Assembly (NCBI RefSeq): GCF_030272615.1
Contig: NW_026729269.1
Coordinates: 1-64,000 of the forward strand
Source: Cryptomeria japonica
Lineage: Eukaryota; Streptophyta; Pinopsida; Cupressales; Cupressaceae
Direction of reading: 5' to 3'
DNA length: 64,000 nt
Part shown: positions 1-9,770 of the stretch, piece by piece
Layout: each line of letters starts with the position of its first letter
How positions within the stretch are numbered: position 1 is the stretch's first letter
Notes under the pieces: generated by a model
Told to the model about the DNA's origin: nothing
The model's database searches: none
Seen by the model: the letters and a program-made list of their open reading frames with translations, nothing else
Translations under genes and position numbers: made by a program

Positions 1-879
1 GGTGCTTTGTGTAGTACCGAGGTGGGTAGTTCTTCACGTGACCCGTGGACCACTGAGGCTCAGCCTCATATATTACTAGTATGTTTTTCATCCATTAATT
101 TGAAGTGTTTATATACTTACTAATTTATGTAAAACTTTGATTCATGTTCGTTATTTTTTTGCAATTGTAGGCTTCTGGATTGTTTGATGGTGCATCACAT
201 GTACGCCTTCGACCATCAGTTACTTTGCCTGCATCACATGTATGTTTTTCTGTGATAATATTGTAGTCTATATATATACTTTATAATTTATGTATATATA
301 CAAGTTTGATTCATGCTTTATATATGTTGTTCAGGTCGATACCACTACCAGTATTGGTATGGCTATGGGATTGAGCCAGATGCAACCATCGACATTGTCA
401 TTTGAGGTGATGATTGGAAAAATAATTTCTACTTTGTTTATACTTTGTACCTTGCTTTTATAGAGATTATCAAAATTCATGTACAATGTTTTTTTTTGCA
501 GGACTTGACTACAACCACTTTTCTTGTTCATGATAGTGGACCTCCACATACCAATGACGACATTGTAGAGAACGACTGTATGGTAATTTATTTTAAATTT
601 TTAGTATTTAATTACTTATAAGTGAATTATGCAAGTAACTTCTTCTCATGTTAAATATTATTCTGATGTAAAATCTTTTAATTATGTACAGGAGGGTGCA
701 AACACTGATACTGCACAGGAGGGTGGAGTCACTGATATTGCACAGGAGGGTGGAGACACTGATACTGTACAGACACGGGATGGTGCATCTCAGGACCACG
801 TGCAACAGGATGATTCATCTCAGCCACCTTCACGTGGAGTGAAGAGGACTGCAGATCTGAGATGCATGCGAGCTCTTAG
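1..879 (+). pseudogene. ORF-A copy 1: 3' exons of transposon accessory gene
   Basis: Five exons can be read with GT/AG borders and phase-0 junctions: 1-78, 171-239, 335-406, 502-582 and 692-879. They encode a Ser/Thr/Gln/Asp-rich, acidic, probably disordered C-terminal region. The last exon contains three near-repeats of the form EGG-x-TD-x-x-Q and ends with a basic patch (GVKRTAD). Relative to copy 2, a 2-base insertion near 866 (in the codons after TAD) shifts the frame, so translation would run on to 979 instead of stopping at 877-879. Exons 2 to 5 are otherwise open. The 5' exons lie outside the window. Function unknown; the pairing with a transposase gene suggests an accessory or DNA-binding partner (inference). 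Confidence 0.6.
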
Positions 880-1353
880 ATTATATATTTTAGATCATGT
901 CATGTTACTCTATTATGGACTTTTTATGATGACACTTGTTGTGTTATCCTGGGACTTGTTATTATGTGATTATATATAGGACTTGTTGTTATGTGATTAT
1001 ATATAGGACTTTTAATTATGTCATTTTGTTGCTATTATGATATCAGGTCGTGTTATGTGATTTGGCGCACTCTAGTGATTATATATGTGATGTTGTTTTG
1101 TTATTATGTTATTTGGACTTGTTTTAATGTCATTTCCTTATTATTATCTTTTCAAGACTTTTTATTATGTCATCAGGAATTTTTATGTCATTCTATATAG
1201 GACTTTTTATTTATGACTTGTTATGTGATCTATTTATGACTTTATATTTTAACATTGTGATTGATCATCTTATAGTGCAACAGTTTATAATTCAATAAAA
1301 TAATCATCCCAATTTACAATAACATCCTATTCTTAAAATAATAATAAAATCAA

Positions 1354-1610
1354 GAACTTACAATTAATCTATGAAGAGATTACGATAAAATAAATATATC
1401 ATAAAAAATTAGAATTCAATTGTAACACAATTACAATGTGCACAACATAACATTAAGAAGAAGATAACTAATACAATGTTGTTTATGAAACCAAAATTGT
1501 ATCAAATGTAGACAAATACAATGTTAAAGGGACAAAGAAAAACAATTATCATGATTAAATATAAAAGAGTTCACACAAGTAACACAAACTTACATGCATA
1601 TAAATTTGAT
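1354..1610 (+). repeat. 257 bp direct repeat, unit 1 (copy 1)
   Basis: Starts GAACTTACAATTAATC and ends TAAATTTGAT. It is nearly identical to 2172-2428 in the same orientation, 818 bp away. Both units also occur in transposon copy 2 (59598-59854 and 60416-60672), so the duplication predates the split of the two copies. Confidence 0.85.
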
Positions 1611-2171
1611 ATGAAAATTATAAAAGGATTATTAATTACAAATTAATCTCCTAGAGGAATCCAATAGATTGATGGAACTAAGGCTAACCAAATTATTAGG
1701 AAGGTTTGAAGAACATTATTCAATGATTTGAAAGGAAGTAGACATAGATTCCTTCTTGTCAATTTCTTTTTGATATGCATAATTCTTTTGACATTTTGAA
1801 GGGTTGGAATAAGTAAACGAAGCCCTGCTATATGGAATAATTACATTGAAAGATGGTAGGTGAACATTGTGACCTCCTTTTCCATAATATAATTCATTTA
1901 TATAGATATAACAAATCCATTGGGCAATGAGTGTGTAACAACCGCGAATGCAAAATGTGTAATAGAGTAAGAGCTACAAACATAGTATCGACTTTCCTCT
2001 TAAGTTGACCACACTACTTTACTAGTGTATTGAAGGTTAGTAAGTGAGGATAGTAGTGGTATGAAAAACATGGATAGAATGGTAGTAAAATAAAAAATCA
2101 CACTATAAATATAGATTTGTCATACAATGATAAATATAGAGTTGTCATATTTTAGACATAATTCTATCTTT

Positions 2172-2428
2172 GAACTTACAATTAATCTATGAAGAGATTA
2201 CGATAAAATAAATATATCATAAAAAATTAGAATTCAATTGTAACACAATTACAATGTGCACAAAATAACATTAAGAAGAAGATAGCTAATACAATGTTGT
2301 TTATGAAACCAAAATTGTATCAAATGTAGACAAATGCAATGTTAAAGGGACAAAGAAAAATAATTATCATGATTAAATATAAAAGAGTTCACACAAGTAA
2401 CTCAAACTTAAATGCATATAAATTTGAT
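2172..2428 (+). repeat. 257 bp direct repeat, unit 2 (copy 1)
   Basis: Second unit of the internal direct repeat. It ends immediately before the stop codon of ORF-B (2429-2431), so its right edge would form the 3' UTR or terminator of the transposase gene. Unit 1 lies toward ORF-A. Confidence 0.85.
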
Positions 2429-5400
2429 TCAACCTAATGTACCATCTACATCCTCTCTCTTCTGCAATGCGTCTATGATTGCCTCAATCTCTTCTACTGA
2501 AAGTGTCCACAATACCTTATTAGTGGGTCTACCTTTGTATCTTTCTAATTTGATGTTTGTTGCCACCACCAAATGAGAATAGTGTATAATCTTCTTTTCT
2601 GATTGGTAGTCTTCATAAGTTGGTAAGCCATTCCTTCTTTTTAAATATTTGCATAGACATGTACCAACTACCACAACAGACCCAACTAGATACTGAAAAC
2701 CATCATCATCTACTTGATCACATATCAACTTTTTCTTAGGTTCTACACATCTAGCTAGCCAATACTCAACTTGCTCATCATTATCCTCAGGTGCAAAAAC
2801 AACATACACATGTCCTAGAAAACAAATTTAAGTACATGTAGAAATAAAACTTGTTAGAATTTATAATTCAAATATGTAATCATAAATTATATGACAATAC
2901 ATAAAAATATATAATTTAAAGTTATAAACAAGAAATTGAATTAAATTACCAGGTTGTATGAGGTCTGAAACACGATCATAATCTTCTGATGCAAATGCAT
3001 GATATGGGTCTTCATTTCTTCTAACATCTTCATATTGTGTCTCACTAGGTGTTTAAGATTTGTGTTGCCATTCTTCGACCCATTCCCTATTCTCGCATTC
3101 TTCCCATTCACCTGCAACACAAAATTGACAAAAACATGCAAGCTCTCTAGTCCATATAGTCCAAGTGTTAGAATAAGAACTCTTAAATGAATGCCATCTA
3201 GCTAACCCATTGATTGTATTACAATAATATCTTGGAAGGATATTCTCCTCTTTAACTAGCCAGAAGAAACGTCTAATTGTAGAGTTCTGACTTGATCTTG
3301 TGGATAAATTTGCACTACACCAATAGCACTTGCATTTTTAAATTTAGCCTTTTCCTCGAATTTGAGTTGACCTCTGCAAAGGGCTCTCTTAACACATGCA
3401 CCGGCACCGTCATGTTCTCCTTTCCCGTGTCCAGCCTAAAAAAAACTCCACATGTATTCGATATTAGTTATCTTATGAATCCTAGTCAACCAATAAAACA
3501 GTCTAGCATTCTTGAATTGCCCTGTGCAATTATCAGACCATATTAGATGATGTGTCATCTGAATTTCTCTCTCCCTCAAATTCTGAAAAAATGTCTTGAA
3601 GCAATTCTGGACAAACTCAGATGAGTGTAATTTATTATCACTCATATATAAATGGTACTCTCTCAAAATTTTGCGATCCTCTTCTGTACTATCTAGTGCA
3701 TGCCTATAGACAATATGGACAAAAATCGACACTTGCACTGAATTGTAGTATTGTGATTGGACCTCATCTTGTGGTGCAAGCGTGTAGTTCTCTGCAAAGT
3801 AAACAACCGAAAGTATACTACCAACAAGAAATGTATCCTTACATATTCGAAACTGACCATCGAGCCATCTAGCATTTTGAGTGTGTTTAACATATTTACG
3901 TACGATGTTACTCTTGAATTCATTCATAAATGCATGAACACTAACTTTTTCAGTGATTAGATTGCATCATTTTCCAACCTTTCCATCCTTCAGTGGATAC
4001 TCAACAGTTTTAAATCTTTTAGCATCAACTAATTGTTGTCCAAAATCATTTGAAAGATTTTCATGCAAACATTCATCCAACAATGCAAGATTGCCACATA
4101 TATCACATACACCAGAAACACATGCATTGAAAAGAAAATTTTGTTCATTTAGTGGGTTGCAAAACAAACTTGAAATAAACTCCTTTATAGTTTCAGGTGG
4201 TATATTTATACCACATTCTTGGAACATTCCATTACTATGCATGGTAACACGTATATATCGAAATACATCATAATGGTAGCGAAATTGAACATGAGTTTTG
4301 CAACAACATGTGAATCTTTCCTTGTTAATTCGAACATACCAAGGTTTACACTTTTCAAAAGACCTTTAACAAATGCTAATAGTCAACACTTTATCATCCA
4401 AAAAAAATTTATACAATTCAGTTTGAGTCATGTCCAATAGATGTTTTGGATGTGGATCACGAATTTTTTACCCAACTCTTAATTTAAGAACATCTCTAAC
4501 ATTAGGTGATACTCTCGTTTTATTGTGCCAGAATTTTTCGATCAAATTTTTGACTTCACTAGTAAGTTTCATATCAGACCTTGGTAGTCTACCACTAAAA
4601 GTCCACAATTTGTTTGCCGGATCACTTTCAAAATTAACTCTTCTTTTTACAGCTCTTGACAAAGTTTTGCGATGAATATTAAGATATCCACTTATGTTAC
4701 TCATCATTCTTTTATTAGAAGTTGTTTGGCTTACTAAATTTGTTGTTATTGCCTGTCATGCCACATTTTTATCTTTAGAACATTTTTTCTTTCCAATTGT
4801 ATCAAAGGCGCTAGCAATAGTCGATACAACTTGTTTTAAAGACTCGTCCTTCTTCTTGGGTTTGACATAAAAGCCTGACTTCTTCATCACTTTTCGCATT
4901 TTAGTCATTTTAATTAGTTGTACAATTAACTAACATTGGAACCCAAATTTCTTATTATAAGAAAAATGTACAAACAATCTATTTGCATGTGCCCTCATCT
5001 ATCTCCATGAAACCAAGCTAGGAAGGTTGTCTAGTACATCACTTTTAATTTCAAAATTTTCATTCATTTGATTATCATTCAAACGTGTTTCATTTTCAAT
5101 TGGTGTTTCCATGTCTACATACATATTATTGGTTTTTTGGAGTTTCAAATTTGGTTTCAATTTTAGTTTCAAGTTGAGATCTAGTTTCATTTGGGGTTTC
5201 AATTTGGGGTTTTAATTTCAGTTTCAACTTGTGTTCCAATTTCATTTGGGGTCTGATTTTCAATTAGAAAATCATTTAATAAGTAACCTGCTTCTATTAA
5301 ATCACCAATTTCTTCATGAGAAAAAACATAGAGCTGTGAAGACAAACATGTATCCAATAATGGATTAGAAGATGCACCTAAGTTAAATGGTTCTATTGTG

Positions 5401-5588
5401 TTTCCTTCGTCAACATTTATGGTCTCATTGATGTTCTCCTCTTCTGAAACGATTGTGGAACTTGAAGCTCCTTGTCTCATTCTTGATCTTCTCTCTCGTT
5501 GACGCATTGCCTCCTTCTCCCTATTTGCTACAATCTCCTTAGTTGTCAAAACCTTCCTTTGCCTCTTCCTGTGTTGATTTGATCCCAT
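2429..5588 (-). pseudogene. ORF-B copy 1: DDE-like transposase, multiply broken
   Basis: Read from 5588 leftward. The N-terminus is very basic (RKRQRK, then an Arg/Glu-rich REKEAMRQRERRSRMRQ) and is followed by an acidic Ser/Glu region. A middle domain has CCCKTHVQFRYHYDVFRYIR and CDICGN. The catalytic-looking part (3436-3927) carries WSDNCTGQFKNARLFYW. Beyond an in-frame TAG come AGHGKGEHDG, a Cys cluster (ACFCQFC) and a C-terminal domain in 2429-2809. A 135 bp intron (2815-2949, GT/AG, phase 1) is visible. Stops at 3967-3969, 3436-3438 and 3053-3055 are shared with copy 2. Further stops follow NVA (near 4757), RVG and SIC, and a frameshift lies in the ETPN-repeat region near 5200. The acidic DN and HGKGExDG motifs suggest an RNase H-fold transposase; the family name is unknown to me. 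Confidence 0.65.
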
Positions 5589-5769
5589 GGCTACACCAGA
5601 ATTTGAATTTGAATCGATCTCTTTACCAAATCGACAATAAGACAAACAAAGAGAATGATTAATCAAAACATTCTCTTTGCAGATCGTACCTGTCAGGCAA
5701 TGATTGAAAAATCATTCAATCATTGGGATTTGTGCTTGTGGGCCAAATTATGGCCCAACGGATCTTTTC
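5589..5769. promoter_or_regulatory. Upstream region of ORF-B (copy 1)
   Basis: Sequence 5' of the ORF-B start on the - strand. It contains the short repeat TGATTGAAAAATCATTCAATCATTG as interleaved inverted and direct copies (about 5700-5725), and is conserved with copy 2 to the window end. Its position between subterminal repeats and start codon suggests the transposase promoter; no TATA box is called. Confidence 0.35.
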
Positions 5770-5885
5770 AGAAATGGGCGCCTGTTATTTAATGAAACGG
5801 GTGCCTGTTTCGCTTTCAACGATACAAAGTGAAACGGGCGCCCATGTTTTGAATTTAAAAAACGGGCACCCATTTGTTAAAATTA
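5770..5885. repeat. Subterminal GGGCGCC-type repeats
   Basis: At least four copies of a GC-rich motif, AAACGGGCGCCCATTTT and variants (GGGCGCCTGTT, CGGGTGCCTGTTT, CGGGCACCCATTTG), in both orientations within about 110 bp of AT-rich DNA. Each core is itself close to palindromic. Arrays like this next to a transposon end are typical transposase-binding subterminal repeats (known from CACTA and other families; the role here is inferred). A diverged counterpart with GGGCCC cores lies at 47495-47705. Confidence 0.6.
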
Positions 5886-6754
5886 GGGGCGGGAAACAAC
5901 CTTAGCATTGTTTTTTGCTTCGGGATAGGCTTGGTCCCACCAAGCCTATGCTTGGACCTCTAAAAAAATAAATAAGGTAAAACGACATCAAATTTCTACC
6001 TTGGCCTAATTTTTTGAGAGCCTTTCTGATTGAATTTTTTGACGAAATGAAAACCCATTAGAGTTTTCAACGTCCTGATTTCAGAAATGTAAATTTCATA
6101 GTGATAAGATTATTTTTACTATTTTTGTATTATTTATTAATCAAAAGTGGAACCTAAACCTAAAATACCAAGGTTCACTAAAACTTTAATAACTTTTTTG
6201 TTTTTAGGATTTTAGAAAAAAAATTTATACGATATCAATCTAAATACAATTCTTTTGAATATTAAAAAAAAAAAAAGGAAAAATATGAAATTTTCATCAA
6301 ATTATGGTGGTCATACACCCGATGTTTTGAAAATATACTTTATTGTTAGTTAAAAATTAATTAAAAAATATATATTCAATAAAAAAATAAGAAAAAATAT
6401 TCTCATCAATATTTGGTGTCTTAGGTATCATTTCCCAGAAGGATTTGCAAAAATTCATTTATTTGCATCAAAAAAGGGTGGTCGTACACAGTGGTATGGT
6501 CCTGAAATAGGCATTTTGAAAATCTGGTTTTTAAACATGCCTACTAAAAAGGGATTTCTAGCATGTGGGTATTAAAATAAATTACATATTTTCAAAGTAG
6601 ACTCCGAGCACTACATTTTCTATTGCTTAAGTTTTTTTAGAGTCAATCTCTAAGTGCATCAAATTTTCACATCAATCGACAGAAAAATTTGAAAAACAGA
6701 GAAAACACTTCCACTTTTTGCCCAAAAGTGGGACTCAACTTCTTGCAACCACCC
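5886..6754. other. Complex terminus of the two-gene transposon
   Basis: Non-coding, AT-rich, about 870 bp. Phrases such as GTGGTCGTACAC, TGGTATGGTCCTGAAA, GTGGGTATTAAAATAAATTA and AAAACACTTCCACTTTTTG occur in the same order, inverted, at 46635-47400. The phrase GTGGTCATACAC / GTGGTCGTACAC occurs twice about 180 bp apart, so the end may itself contain a tandem repeat. The outer edge is set by the CCACTTTTTGCCCAAAAGTGG near-palindrome. Confidence 0.55.
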
Positions 6755-7375
6755 TTCATCTAAGTGATAAAATAGTCAAGTTTGAAAGGTTCATGAGGTT
6801 ATATGTTACATTCTATGATCAAACAACTGAATGGCTAGTAAATTGGTAATGTTTGCCTACATGTGTAAGAGTGCAAGGTTATTTTTCAGGATTTTTTTTG
6901 ACATCATTTACTATTTTTTTCGTCATCTCGAACATGTCATTATTTTCAGTAACAAATTTTGATTTATTAAAAAGATAGAGAAGACTCAAATAATGTATAT
7001 AACAAATTTATATTTTTGAGAAAAACTAAAATTGAGGGCTATTTACTTATATAATTTTTATGTTTTATGCTATTATTTGACCCAAATTTGTGGGGTCCAA
7101 AGTGGTAAATTTCAACTTGGTAAGCATGTCGCAATGTAAACTCTGTTGATTGTGAAGTAACTAAAATCGTTCTGGAAACGGTTGCGCTAAGGAACGAGAA
7201 TGGCAATGGCACCAAAATATTTGAAAACGGACAACAATGATGTCGATAATAACATACATTAAATGATGGGTTTTGATAGATACTTAATGTATGCGCAACA
7301 AATTTCCTTTTTTCAATTTTCATGGTCAATGTAAAACTTTTCCCATTCACGTCTTACGTGTGACGATTCTTAATT
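6755..7375. repeat. Dispersed repeat flanking copy 1
   Basis: Non-coding. The first part (to about 6868) matches 31060-31170, and the rest (about 6868-7375) matches 54506-54970, at roughly 85-90% identity and in the same orientation. The two halves therefore belong to a dispersed repeat, found here joined and elsewhere apart. No coding capacity or termini recognised. Confidence 0.55.
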
Positions 7376-7799
7376 TCGATGGCCAAAGCCCACCATAAAA
7401 GCCTCTCAGTTAAATATCTAGTTTTAATTTTTAGTACGAATTTATTGTAATTTTTTTAACAAACATAATGCAGGTTCATCTTTATTTGATAAATGAGTTT
7501 GACATTAATGATTTGCATAATACCTTATCTCCACCCTACTTGAAAGCTAGGATCAATGAAAACACATTACATTATAGGTAAAATCCGTCACATCCATAAT
7601 GAAACATTTATGCCACCTCATCTAGTATATATAAAATATTCTAGATGTTATTAAGTCTATTGGTGTGAACCTAGATAAAGCTCCTTATGGTGAGAGGATT
7701 GGAGATAGTTTTGTTTTGATGGTCTCTCCTACAAGGACATTGTTGACCTCAAAATTAACAAAGAAATTTAGCCCCATTCCTCTAATGAACCTATCACCA
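7376..7799. other. Unannotated AT-rich stretch
   Basis: No gene recognised. From about 7640 there are weakly coding-looking codons that could be the 5' extension of the ORF-A relict that follows, but I could not align them with confidence. Confidence 0.3.
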
Positions 7800-8245
7800 A
7801 TCAACCAATTCCACTAAACAAAAATAAATATCTAGATTAAGTGGTGTAGGCATCTTGGGATGTCCAATCATTTTTGGGAGCGATAGTGGATGGCATTTGA
7901 TCATCCACCACATGCCAATTGTGAGGTCCCTCTTTATTGTTTGGAGAGATTATATGTAGAGTTTGTGTTGAGTTTAAAACTTAATTATTTTGACTTTAGA
8001 TCATTCCAAGGTGTTGGCAGTGGCATGCCCTAATGAAGGTTAGGGGCATGGGTTGACCCCAGTAGACCAGTGCCTATTCAAATGCACCACATGCCACTTT
8101 TGAGGTCCCTCTTTATTATTTGAGGAGATTATACACAAAATTTGTGTTGGGTTTAAAACTCAATTATTTTGACTTCAGCTAATTCCAAGGTGTTAGTAGT
8201 GCATGCCCCAATAGAGGTTAGAAGCATGGGTTGACCCCAATTGAT
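7800..8245 (+). pseudogene. Relict of ORF-A with an internal tandem duplication
   Basis: Translation near 7838-8030 gives WCRHLGMSNHFWER, one stop, then WMAFDHPPHANCEVPLYC and NYFDFRSFQGVGSGMP. This matches the ORF-A segment at 57430-57610 of copy 2 (WCRHLGTARHFWERWW, NYFDIRSFQRVGRGMP). A stretch of about 165 bp is then repeated: 7902-8067 recurs at 8087-8240 with about 85% identity. The relict keeps one open frame across the point where copy 2 changes frame, so it documents the ancestral reading frame. Heavily decayed; no function expected. Confidence 0.6.
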
Positions 8246-8549
8246 TGGTGATTTCTCAGCCTCTTGTGGATCCTCCTTTTTCTGCTAGCAACCATTCAAC
8301 GTGTAGTGATATTTGCATTAGTGGCATTGAGTTAACCCTCTGCCAATCTCAATGATTAGGCTAATTAGATGCCAACTGATGTTGGTGGTCATGACCATGG
8401 AGGAGCATCAAGTTTAAAGTTGGTCTTAGTGCCACTCCCATCTGTTGATACCTCATTTTTGTACAAGTTTTCATTGATTATATTATGGCCCTAGTGATGG
8501 TCCATTCACTTTAGGTGTAGGTGGAGCATCAAAGGATATTGCTTCATAT
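8246..8549. other. Unannotated spacer
   Basis: About 300 bp between the ORF-A relict and the left LTR of the Gypsy-like element. No coding or repeat structure recognised. Confidence 0.4.
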
Positions 8550-9752
8550 TGTAAAGTAGAAAATTGGACCCTAGCGACTCCCTACCTAGGAGAGAGAAAG
8601 GAAGTCACTAGGATGATTTTCACTTGGGATAAAATTTACATTCAAAAGAGGGGCTTGAATCCACTAGATCCAAATCTAAGGGAAACAAGGATAAGAATTC
8701 CAAGTGGATTGCATGGGTTGGAAAGTGATTTGCCCTCTTTTTTAAATAGATATGTTGACTTTGTGACTATGTAGAAAACGGAAATAAAATGAATGAAATA
8801 AGGAGCTACCAGTTCGGGATCGCGTTGTAACTTAAGATCTCAGGTAATCAGACTAATACGGATCTGCCCTGCAAATTTGGAGAAAAGTCATCGGGACCGT
8901 GTTGAAAGTGCACACGGTCCTCCAAAAAATTTGTGTCCGGAAAAGGGTTTTTTGGTCTTTGTAAATGGATTCCAATCCTGCAATTAAAGTTGCGCACCTG
9001 CAACCTACACAGAGAAAAGAAGGGAAGAAGGGTTGTGGATAGGGGTTTGCCTCAGTCAAATCCCAATTGAGGAATCAAGCATGAAAGAAATTAATTGCAA
9101 ATGCTTAAATGTAAATAATAGAAATGTATACCTTGTAGATCTGCAATTGATGATGATGATTGCTTTGCTTCTTGATTGTAATCACAAATGTTGTATGAAA
9201 TGGCATGTAACATGATAAAACCCTAATACACACATTCTTACAAATGAATTTTGTAATGTTTCTCCAATGGATGAATGAAGAAGACACATGAACAATAGAA
9301 CTTGGTGGATGCTTGAAGACTTGAATTCTTGATGAAGACCTTTCGCTTGAATTTCGATTATTATCCTTATCTTGCCTATGTATCGCGATTGTCCTTCGTC
9401 TCTATCGAATGAGGGAATTAAATCTCCTTTTATTAATGCCTAAGAGGATTACTTTTCATCCATTGAAGGCCAGCAAAGGAAGATTGCAATCCCCGAAGAA
9501 TGAAATTAAGAAAAAGAGGTCGGATGGACCCATCTTAGGGCCTCCCTAAGAGGGAGGACAAGGGTGCCATGCCCCTATCCTGTCCTATCTTGGGGCCCGG
9601 ACAAGGTCTTAAAATAATAGAAGGGTCACAATAGGAAGAGACTTGGGATGAAAGTGAAGAAAAGGGTCTCAATCGAGAGAGAAATGCAGTCCCTTAGGTG
9701 AGGACCTAAAATGTGATCGAAATTACGAGGGTCACACTTTTAGGACACTACA
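8550..9752 (-). repeat. LTR (3' LTR of the - strand element)
   Basis: Begins TGTAAAGTAG on the + strand and ends GGACACTACA. It aligns throughout with 14232-15432, including the phrases GGACCCTAGCGACTCC, AAAGAGGGGCTTGAATCC and GGGGTTTGCCTCAGTC. Divergence of roughly 10-12% by eye suggests an old insertion. Confidence 0.8.
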
Positions 9753-9770
9753 TTTAGCCCCCACTTTATT
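9753..9770 (-). other. Polypurine tract
   Basis: On the - strand AAAGTGGGGGCTAAA abuts the LTR start TGTAGTGTCC. This is where plus-strand priming would occur and it fixes the element's orientation. Confidence 0.6.

Larger units (their letters stand above)
880..2428. other. Convergent intergenic region of transposon copy 1
   Basis: AT-rich non-coding DNA between the 3' ends of ORF-A and ORF-B. It opens with a T-rich stretch in which the phrase GACTTgTTATTATGT recurs several times (about 950-1240). The rest is dominated by a 257 bp direct repeat (listed separately). The same structure is present in copy 2. No coding potential seen. Confidence 0.6.
1..6754. mobile_element. Two-gene DNA transposon, copy 1 (right portion; left end outside window)
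   Basis: Positions 1 to about 5750 match 58249-64000 at roughly 95% or better in the same orientation, with both genes, introns and intergenic repeats collinear. The + strand carries the 3' exons of ORF-A and the - strand the complete extent of ORF-B, so the genes converge. Right of ORF-B lie subterminal GGGCGCC-type repeats and a long AT-rich terminus ending near 6740 in an imperfect palindrome around CCACTTTTTG. The same terminus recurs inverted at 46635-47720, which supports a mobile-element end rather than a chance flank. The boundary at about 6754 is inferred from where that homology stops. Superfamily is not assigned. Confidence 0.75.

Noticed and set aside
3112-3140. A second intron in ORF-B ending at TGTGTTGCAG (minus strand)
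   Set aside because: Reading straight through gives a coherent protein with the Cys cluster (ACFCQFC), so an intron is not needed here.
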